From positions 1-53,377 of the IMG/VR virus record IMGVR_UViG_3300005043_000142: 53,377 nt of DNA; one strand, given 5' to 3'. The notes under the pieces were generated by a model. That model was given only the letters and a program-made list of their open reading frames with translations, made no database searches and was not told where the DNA came from. This document shows positions 48,231-53,377 of this stretch, piece by piece. The translations under genes were made by a program, and so were the position numbers. This DNA comes from a virus. Each line of letters begins with the position of its first letter. Within the stretch, counting starts at the first letter, position 1.

Positions 48231-49114
48231 TCACCGCCAACACCTACTTTTCCGGCATCGGCATGATGGATCTTGGTCTGCAGATGGCAGGCATTCAGAT
48301 CGGCCAGTCATTCGAGCTGGACGCCGACGCATGCAAAACCTACCGGGCAAACCACACCCATAAACTGGTTGAAGGTGACCTGACACAACAGCTGGTGTTG
48401 GAGCAGGACAGCTGCGACCTGATGGCCTTCACCTACCCGTGCACAAAATACAGCCGCATTGCAGATATCCACGGCACCCGCACTGGCGACGAGCTGTTCC
48501 TGCACGCCCTGCGCCATCTGGCCATTGCCCGGCCGGAGGCATACATGGTGGAAAACGTACCAGGCATGCGTGCCTTTCCAGTCGTAATGGAAGCCATGAC
48601 ACAGATGCCAGACTATTACGTTCAGGTGTTCTGCCCGGTTAAGACAGAAACGTGGCTGCCGCAGCGCCGCCACCGACTGATCATCATCGGCACCCGCCGA
48701 GAGTTTTCGATTCGGCCGCCGGCCAATACGCGCCCAGTGACGCTGGCCGAGATTGTCGAGGCTGATCCACAGGTAACCATTCCGAAAGCAGTGGCCGAAC
48801 GCATGAGCGGCAAATACCGCGACCTGCCGATTATTTCCGACCCGGCACGTGGCGATATTGCCCCCACTTGCGTGGCGCATTACGCAAAAGACAAAAGTAC
48901 CCGACTTGTAGCAGATAAGCGGTTTCCGCTGGGTGTGCGCCCCTATTCCGTGCGGGAGTACGCACGACTGCAGGGCCTTCCGGATTCATTCGTATTCCCG
49001 GTATCAGACACAGCCGCATACAAGCAGATAGGCAACGGCGTACCGGTGGACATGGGCCGCTGGGCCGGCGGTGAGCTGGTGCGTTATTTCAACCAAGCGA
49101 GGGCTGCAGCGTGA
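48227..49114 (+). CDS. orphan C5-cytosine DNA methyltransferase
   Basis: A 295-residue protein with the motif order of C5 methyltransferases: SAM-binding YFSGIGMMDLGLQMAG, catalytic PC in TYPCTKYS (near residue 70), ENVPG (near 108), QRRHR (near 145) and IGNGVP close to the end. The target recognition region is short, about residues 150-250. No matching restriction gene is present, so it is an orphan enzyme that probably protects phage DNA from host restriction or alters regulation. It overlaps both neighbours by four bases. Confidence 0.93.
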   Translation: MITANTYFSGIGMMDLGLQMAGIQIGQSFELDADACKTYRANHTHKLVEGDLTQQLVLEQDSCDLMAFTYPCTKYSRIADIHGTRTGDELFLHALRHLAIARPEAYMVENVPGMRAFPVVMEAMTQMPDYYVQVFCPVKTETWLPQRRHRLIIIGTRREFSIRPPANTRPVTLAEIVEADPQVTIPKAVAERMSGKYRDLPIISDPARGDIAPTCVAHYAKDKSTRLVADKRFPLGVRPYSVREYARLQGLPDSFVFPVSDTAAYKQIGNGVPVDMGRWAGGELVRYFNQARAAA

Positions 49115-49773
49115 AAGTAAAACCAATGATTTTTAACACCGACATGGTGCGCGCCCTACTGGATGGCCGGAAAGTGCAGACGCGTCGGCCGTTTAAACTT
49201 CAACCGTTCTACTCAACGTCATTTTTTCCAAGCTGGGTATTCCCGCGAAATAAATCCGATGTAAAAGCTGGCGATAGCGGACTGTTTTACCCAAACGCAA
49301 AATCAAATGTGCTTGCGCTCAGTGGATATTCAGTCGGCGACCTGATCTATGTGCGGGAAACCTTTCGCCTGCTCGATAGCAACGATCAGTGCGATTGTGA
49401 GTATCCGTGCAACCATCCACAACAGGGATATCCCGTTTACTTTGCCGACGATCAGAACAACGAGCGGAAGTGGAAGCCATCAATTCACATGCCGCGCTGG
49501 GCCAGCCGCCTGACGCTGAAAGTAACCGGCGTTCGCGTTGAACGGGTGCAGGATATTTCTAATGCCGATTGCATCGTCGAAGGATTCACCGGAGGTCACG
49601 GTAGCATTCCCGGCTATATGTACAGCGCTACTCCGAAAGAACATTTTTGCGATACCTGGCAGACAATCTACGGCGAAAGCTGGGAACGCAACGACTGGGT
49701 ATGGGTTATCGATTTTGAGGTGATCCGCCAGAACGTGGATACCTACCTGAAAAAGCAGGAGCACGCGGCATGA
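49111..49773 (+). CDS. ASCH/PUA-like phage protein
   Basis: A 220-residue protein. KPMIFNTDMVRALLDGRKVQTRRPF near the start, VGDLIYVRETFRL in the middle and WKPSIHMPRWASRLTLKVTGVRVERVQDIS near the end are characteristic of a phage branch of the ASCH superfamily, whose fold resembles PUA RNA-binding domains. From family knowledge ASCH proteins may act on or bind nucleic acids or modified bases, and the phage function is not established. It follows the methyltransferase with a four-base overlap. Confidence 0.7.
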   Translation: MKVKPMIFNTDMVRALLDGRKVQTRRPFKLQPFYSTSFFPSWVFPRNKSDVKAGDSGLFYPNAKSNVLALSGYSVGDLIYVRETFRLLDSNDQCDCEYPCNHPQQGYPVYFADDQNNERKWKPSIHMPRWASRLTLKVTGVRVERVQDISNADCIVEGFTGGHGSIPGYMYSATPKEHFCDTWQTIYGESWERNDWVWVIDFEVIRQNVDTYLKKQEHAA

Positions 49774-50411
49774 ATCAACCACTGCAAACACTGGCAAAAC
49801 TAGCGGAAACCGTTGGCGTTGATTACTCGGCCATTAATTCAGATGACATGATCATCCAGACGGCTGAAGCGGCACTTAAAGAAATTAAACGACTAACCAC
49901 GGAACTGTCCAAAGAAACTGTACGCAAAGAAGCCGCGTATGCGAATGAACAACGGCTTGATAACGACAATTTAGAGCTTCGCCGGCGCATTTTTGCGCGC
50001 TTTAACGAAGACGAGTGCTGGATCTTTCAGGACGACGGCCACGACTACCCCGAAAGCCTAGTGTGTCCCGTTGTAATGTCTGCCGGGAAACTGCGAGAGC
50101 TGGTTGAGGCGCGATCCGAGCTGGATGAAATGGCCGCGCGGGTGGAGCGGTTTCGTGAAATCGTCGTCTCATACTACACAACCGGCGTATGCGTCAGTGA
50201 CGTTAAAAACATTCTCGCAGAAACCCCACCACCCGCTGCACTCGAAGCCCTGAAATCGCAGTGGCAGGCTGATCAATATAACGACGGAATGCCAGCACAA
50301 AAAGCGTTCTGGGAAGGGTTTGAACGCGGAGTAATGAATGGCGCAGTAAATATAAGGGCGCACTGGAATGAATATAAACAGCGCGTACAGGAGGCCGGTG
50401 ATGAAGTTTGA
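49770..50411 (+). CDS. coiled-coil early protein of unknown function
   Basis: A 213-residue protein. After a helical start (QPLQTLAKLAETVGVDYSAIN) there is a coiled coil about residues 30-70 (AALKEIKRLTTELSKET, EAAYANEQRLDNDNLELRRR), then a WIFQDDGHDYPESLVCP segment and a helical end. The stretch FWEGFERGVMNGA resembles the C-terminal part of small phage proteins with a DUF551- or Ead/Ea22-like architecture, without certainty. Its C-terminus QEAGDEV is encoded by the first copy of a repeated gene-junction motif. Confidence 0.5.
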   Translation: MNQPLQTLAKLAETVGVDYSAINSDDMIIQTAEAALKEIKRLTTELSKETVRKEAAYANEQRLDNDNLELRRRIFARFNEDECWIFQDDGHDYPESLVCPVVMSAGKLRELVEARSELDEMAARVERFREIVVSYYTTGVCVSDVKNILAETPPPAALEALKSQWQADQYNDGMPAQKAFWEGFERGVMNGAVNIRAHWNEYKQRVQEAGDEV

Positions 50412-50932
50412 AAAATTAGACGAACTGGAAATGTTCGAATTGCTTCAGGCGGCATACCCTGAAAAGTTTATTAACGAAGATGACGAAACATGGGATGCTG
50501 CCCAGCAATTCGCTGATGACCTTAGCGGATGGGAAGACATTGCCGAACTTCTTGGGCGCGTCGTTATGCTTACAATGCCGATGGGATCAGGTATTACAAA
50601 ACGACTTTCGCATTGCATTGGGCCAGTGACTATTGCTGATGGAAAGGCTCATATGATTGCTGCTGTACGAAGAGACGCACAGGAGGCCGGTGATGAATAA
50701 GGTAAAGCTTACTGCGCCTGGCCAGATTGAGCGCGGCTGCAAAATTCACTGCACATTCAGCGGAAAGCCGCAGACCTATCGTGCAAAAGTAATCCTTAAT
50801 GCTGGAACCGATAAAGAGGAAGTGCTGATCAACATAAAGAAAAACCTCTATTTCATAACCAGCATGGCGATAGATGGCAGCTCATGGGCTAAGGATGTGT
50901 ACTTTGAAGCAGCACAGGAGACCGGTGATGAC
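50388..50932 (+). repeat. repeated gene-junction motif, three copies
   Basis: The 19-base sequence ACAGGAGGCCGGTGATGAA is present at about 50387-50405 and 50680-50698, and with one mismatch and a shorter match at about 50914-50932. Each copy serves three purposes: it encodes the QEAGDE or QETGDD C-terminus of one gene, carries the AGGAGG Shine-Dalgarno and supplies the ATG of the next gene. The three successive junctions thus share one module. Confidence 0.75.
50401..50700 (+). CDS. small early protein, cassette gene 1
   Basis: A 99-residue protein from ATG 50401, with AGGAGG at ideal spacing. The start KFEKLDELEMFELLQAAYPEKFI is acidic and helical, followed by TWDAAQQFADDLSGWEDIAELLGRVVMLTMPMGSG and an end with HCIGPVTIADGKAHMIA. 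No family is recognised. It overlaps the previous gene and the next by short, identical junction sequences, which is why it is called a cassette gene. An ASCH- or MazG-related role cannot be shown. Confidence 0.5.
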   Translation: MKFEKLDELEMFELLQAAYPEKFINEDDETWDAAQQFADDLSGWEDIAELLGRVVMLTMPMGSGITKRLSHCIGPVTIADGKAHMIAAVRRDAQEAGDE

Positions 50933-50935
50933 TGA
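50693..50935 (+). CDS. small early protein, cassette gene 2
   Basis: An 80-residue protein from ATG 50693. It is a compact beta-rich domain (VKLTAPGQIERGCKIHCTFSG, YRAKVILNAGTDKEEVLIN) followed by NLYFITSMAIDGSSWAKDVYFE. No signature is recognised, although its strands and small cysteine pair suggest a small beta barrel or Ig-like fold. The start sits inside the repeated junction, and the stop lies in the third copy. Confidence 0.5.
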   Translation: MNKVKLTAPGQIERGCKIHCTFSGKPQTYRAKVILNAGTDKEEVLINIKKNLYFITSMAIDGSSWAKDVYFEAAQETGDD

Positions 50936-51230
50936 AGACCAGAATGCATTGCTGATTTTTATGGAAGAACTGGGCGAAGTCGCGGCAGAGCTGCTGAAAC
51001 TGCAGAACCAAGTATCGAAGGCAATTCGCTTCGGCATTGATGAACAGCGCGATTTAGCAACATCAAACCGCGAGCGCATTCAGGCTGAGTGGAATGATCT
51101 TCTCGGCTCGATTCAGGTTCTGGCAAAGCACGGAGTTGATCTGCAGCCGAATATCGCCGCTATCGCCGCGAAGGTAGAGAAAGTCGAACGATACACGTCA
51201 TACAGCAAGCAATGTGGGCAGGTGTCCTGA
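50928..51230 (+). CDS. MazG-like nucleotide pyrophosphohydrolase
   Basis: A 100-residue protein. The two acidic metal-binding motifs of all-alpha NTP pyrophosphatases are visible: EELGEVAAE about residues 13-21 (E-E-x-x-E) and EWNDLLG about 55-61 (E-x-x-D), with a compact helical architecture and a YTSYSKQCGQVS end. MazG-type enzymes hydrolyse NTPs or ppGpp; phage copies may lower (p)ppGpp or remove noncanonical nucleotides. The ATG lies in the third junction repeat. Length is short but within the range of dimeric MazG domains. Confidence 0.7.
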   Translation: MTEDQNALLIFMEELGEVAAELLKLQNQVSKAIRFGIDEQRDLATSNRERIQAEWNDLLGSIQVLAKHGVDLQPNIAAIAAKVEKVERYTSYSKQCGQVS

Positions 51231-51454
51231 TGAACGAGCATAAAACCATCCAGATCGTCGCGGCTCCCGGCCACGAAGAATATGTAAAGGAGCTGATGGA
51301 AAAGCAGCTGAAAAAGGCCGGGCTTACGATAGCAATCTGCCCCACCGGCCATGAGGCTTTCTTCGAGGAATTAAAAACACCTGCAGTCCCACAACTGCAG
51401 AACCGAGAAACATGGCGCGGCAAAGGCAAGCGCCGGATGCCGAGAGGTAAATAG
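51230..51454 (+). CDS. small early protein of unknown function
   Basis: A 74-residue protein from ATG 51230, overlapping the previous stop by one base. Residues 1-45 (HKTIQIVAAPGHEEYVKELMEKQLKKAGLTIAICP) form a strand-helix-strand with a hydrophobic start, and the end is basic (NRETWRGKGKRRMPRGK). No domain is recognised. It may bind nucleic acid through the basic tail, but this is speculation. Confidence 0.45.
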   Translation: MNEHKTIQIVAAPGHEEYVKELMEKQLKKAGLTIAICPTGHEAFFEELKTPAVPQLQNRETWRGKGKRRMPRGK

Positions 51455-51456
51455 CA

Positions 51457-51672
51457 ATGGCAACTGAATACGTCGATCTGGTAACCGATGCCGGCGAACT
51501 GATCCGCATCGAATGCCCGAATAAATACACCGACGAGCTGTACGACTCGCTGGAAAATTCGATGAAGCGAAAAGACTGGTGGAGCCCTTCACAGTTTGAT
51601 GGCTGTACCGCTACTTACATGGGGTTGATTATTTCCCGCGTAGCGATGAGCAAAATTGTCGGGATGCTTTAA
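51457..51672 (+). CDS. small early protein of unknown function
   Basis: A 71-residue protein starting TEYVDLVTDAGELIRIECPNKYTDELYDSLENSMKRKD, with a C-terminal helix (TATYMGLIISRVAMSKIVGML). The first part resembles a small beta domain with an acidic face. No family is recognised. It starts two bases after the previous gene and ends in an AT-rich 40-base gap. Confidence 0.45.
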   Translation: MATEYVDLVTDAGELIRIECPNKYTDELYDSLENSMKRKDWWSPSQFDGCTATYMGLIISRVAMSKIVGML

Positions 51673-51712
51673 CCCCCAGCTTTGCGGCTTGGAATGAACG
51701 AGGAACGAGAGA

Positions 51713-51943
51713 ATGGAAAGTCCGAAAGAGTGTGTTGTTATGTGCTCAATGCCTGAAGATCGAAACAGAGTTGAAACGGGTGCCATTCAATTTGGTGGTG
51801 ATTGGCCAGGGGTTTTTATTCGTGGCGACAATGCGGCCTACTACAGTATGGCGCTTGATAGTCTTTTGAGTGGCAATGTTGACCCTATGACTCTGGGAAT
51901 ACTAAGCGGTTTAAATGAGCTATTGAAATCTAGTCATGTTTAG
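51713..51943 (+). CDS. small protein of unknown function upstream of xis
   Basis: A 76-residue protein with a GAACGAGAGA-rich upstream region. The core reads VETGAIQFGGDWPGVFIRGDN, AAYYSMALDSLLSGNVDPMTLGILSGLNELLK, which suggests a small alpha/beta fold. No family is recognised. It is followed by a 115-base gap holding a CCCCGG/CCGGGG hairpin (51962-51979) without a T-tract, before excisionase. Confidence 0.45.
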   Translation: MESPKECVVMCSMPEDRNRVETGAIQFGGDWPGVFIRGDNAAYYSMALDSLLSGNVDPMTLGILSGLNELLKSSHV

Positions 51944-52058
51944 ACACATAACAAAGATATTCCCCGGCTCCGTCCGGGGCAATGAAGTGTTATTGGCAAC
52001 AGCAGGCAGCACAGAAAACAGAGCCATGAAGGGCTTAATGAAACTGAAGATACGAACA

Positions 52059-52256
52059 ATGGCTTTACTCGAATTGGGTGCCTGGATATCAAAGCGCTTT
52101 GAAAACCCCCGCCCAAGTAAGCGCACTGCACAGCACTGGTGCGTTTCTGGTGCTGTTCCAGCAAAAAAAATCGGCAACAAATGGTTTGTTGATACTGACG
52201 CAGAACAGCTGGAAACTGGGAATGATCTGGTTGATCAAGTATTGCGAGCGAGTTGA
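52059..52256 (+). CDS. xis: excisionase (Xis-like)
   Basis: A 65-residue protein from ATG 52059, chosen by comparison with lambda Xis (MYLTLQEWNARQRRP): MALLELGAWISKRFENPRPS, then KRTAQHWCVSGAVPAKKIGNKWFVD. This is the winged-helix/MerR-like Xis fold that bends DNA and directs Int to excision. Longer starts (52038, 52026 and 51936) would add a mismatching N-terminus. It overlaps the integrase start by one base, so Xis and Int are made together from the leftward-type operon. Confidence 0.75.
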   Translation: MALLELGAWISKRFENPRPSKRTAQHWCVSGAVPAKKIGNKWFVDTDAEQLETGNDLVDQVLRAS

Positions 52257-53377
52257 TGGCACCAAGAGCACGAAAGCACAAAGGGCTGGAGCCAAATCTA
52301 TACCAGTCCGAGCGAAAGAACACGACCTATTACCGTTACAAGCACCCGATAACAGGGGCTTGGCACGGAATGGGCGACAATAAGGCCAAGGCCAATGCAG
52401 CTGCGCGCATTTTAAATGCAAAGCTTCTTACTGGCGGCGCAGGATTGGTTGAGCGCGTACTTGGGATCGCTGACAAAACAATCTCTCACCTCGTTGAGCG
52501 TTTCCGCGCTGAGCGCCTGCCAGAGCTTGGGCTTGCCGCAGGAACGCAGAGAAACACAGAATACCGTCTCAATCGAATAGAGCAGGATCTTGGAAATCGC
52601 ATCATTTCGACAGTCACAACCCAAGACTGTGCAGAGTGGCTTGATAATAATTTCGAACGAAACCCTTACGTTAAGCACCGCGGTACACTGATAGACCTGT
52701 TTCGGTTCGGTGTTACAAAAGGCTATTTGCAGAACAATCCGGCAGATCCAACTTACGCGCAAAAGCAGGATAAAAAAGCGCGCCAGCGCATGACGCTGGA
52801 GCAGTACAAGGCTCTACACGCAGCTGCCCCGTCATGGCTAAAGATCGCCATGGAGATTGCATTAATCACGCTGCAAGGCAGGTACGAAGTCTGCCATATG
52901 CGATATGACGCAATCAGAGACGGCGCGCTGCACGTTGTTCGTGAGAAAACCAAGAAAAACGACTGGGCGCGATTGAGGATCATGATGACCCCCGAACTGG
53001 AGGAAGTTGTGCGAAGATCCAGAGATGACGGTATTGTGAGCCCTTACATTGTTCATTGGCGTCCAAGTAGGATTAAGCCATCGAAAGATACCGACCACTG
53101 GAGCCAGTTCAGTCCAAACAAGTTCGGTGCAGAGTTCCGCAAAGTGCGTGACACGCTTTCGGTGTTCACCCGCATGCAAAAAGAAGAGCGTCCAACCTTT
53201 CACGAGATTCGTTCGCTTGGTGCGTGGCTGTATGAGCAAAACGGCTATCAAACAGACTACGTTCAACAGCTCATGGCCCACGGCGATCAGGCTATGACCA
53301 AATACTACCAGCAGGGCCATTCGGAAAAATGGGTGCAGGTTGAGGCCGGTTTGTGCATAAACGAACTGATCAGTTAG
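52256..53377 (+). CDS. int: lambda-type tyrosine integrase
   Basis: A 373-residue protein from ATG 52256. The N-terminal arm-binding domain resembles lambda Int (PRARKHKGLEPNLYQSERKNTTYYRYKHPITGAWHGMG, with NLY, YYxY and TG). A core-binding domain follows (about 65-165), then the catalytic domain: R209 (LQGRYEVCHMR), lysine in EKTKKN, H316-x-x-R319 (FHEIRSLGAW), H342 (LMAHGDQ) and Y350-351 (TKYYQQGH). It integrates the phage at attB and, with Xis, excises it. The gene reaches the last base of the window, and no attachment site is visible inside. Confidence 0.95.
   Translation: MAPRARKHKGLEPNLYQSERKNTTYYRYKHPITGAWHGMGDNKAKANAAARILNAKLLTGGAGLVERVLGIADKTISHLVERFRAERLPELGLAAGTQRNTEYRLNRIEQDLGNRIISTVTTQDCAEWLDNNFERNPYVKHRGTLIDLFRFGVTKGYLQNNPADPTYAQKQDKKARQRMTLEQYKALHAAAPSWLKIAMEIALITLQGRYEVCHMRYDAIRDGALHVVREKTKKNDWARLRIMMTPELEEVVRRSRDDGIVSPYIVHWRPSRIKPSKDTDHWSQFSPNKFGAEFRKVRDTLSVFTRMQKEERPTFHEIRSLGAWLYEQNGYQTDYVQQLMAHGDQAMTKYYQQGHSEKWVQVEAGLCINELIS

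Noticed and set aside
51962-51979. CCCCGG/CCGGGG hairpin upstream of xis
   Set aside because: No T-tract follows on either strand, so it is not called a terminator; a role in mRNA stability cannot be shown.
1-53377. tRNA, rRNA or insertion sequence
   Set aside because: No tRNA-like cloverleaf, rRNA or transposase was noticed when reading both strands; short tRNAs could be missed without a scanner.

Overview
The window is a nearly complete temperate phage genome, read as a prophage of about 53 kb. It is bounded on the right by a lambda-type integrase whose stop codon is the last base. Gene order is lambdoid, while the virion module is podoviral: a P22-type portal, an N4-gp56-type capsid and one gene of 11.1 kb for a 3704-residue virion protein. 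From memory this combination resembles the short-tailed Stx phages of the 933W group; no search could be run. GC-rich coding, strong Shine-Dalgarno sites and sigma70-like promoters suggest a gammaproteobacterial host, possibly marine or environmental. That host guess is inference.

Layout. (1) 1-2327 is an accessory left end: a small PD-(D/E)XK-like protein, a 54-residue ribbon-helix-helix candidate, an HTH regulator, a secreted lipoprotein and a small membrane protein. (2) 2296-31939, minus strand, is the virion module. In transcription order it holds small and large terminase, portal, scaffold, capsid, decoration candidate, connector and tail proteins, two divergent paralogous tail proteins, internal or ejection proteins, and last the giant polyvalent protein. 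Intrinsic terminators follow the portal, decoration and tail-tip genes. (3) 32015-33965 is a lysis cassette. Upstream of it lie a candidate late promoter and a terminator only about 20 bases beyond it, the layout of a Q-controlled pR'-tR' switch. (4) 34090-41882, minus strand, is the early rightward operon: cro, a ribbon-helix-helix protein, a GIY-YIG nuclease, a 425-base untranslated highly structured gap ending in a terminator, replication genes O and P with five iterons inside O, ninB, ninG, an HNH nuclease, ssb and a 2-oxoglutarate/Fe(II) oxygenase. (5) 41883-43223 is the immunity region: a CI-type repressor that appears to lack its catalytic lysine, and a second HTH repressor facing a strong promoter with a perfect palindromic operator. 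(6) 43224-53377, plus strand, is the leftward-type early operon: Bet-type annealing protein, YqaJ exonuclease, a phage CsrA, a C5 DNA methyltransferase, an ASCH-like protein, a MazG-like protein, several small unknown genes, excisionase and integrase.

The observations that most deserve a second look are these. The gap at 40263-40687 holds seven hairpins, including a 19-bp stem, next to a homing-type nuclease. The phage csrA gene is followed directly by five AGGACA hexamers overlapping the ribosome-binding region of the next gene. The 3704-residue protein combines pyrophosphatase-like, N6-adenine methyltransferase, metallopeptidase and nuclease-like domains. The ori iterons in O are identical but lie in all three reading frames. 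An identical stop/start junction sequence is repeated at three successive gene borders near 50.4-50.9 kb.
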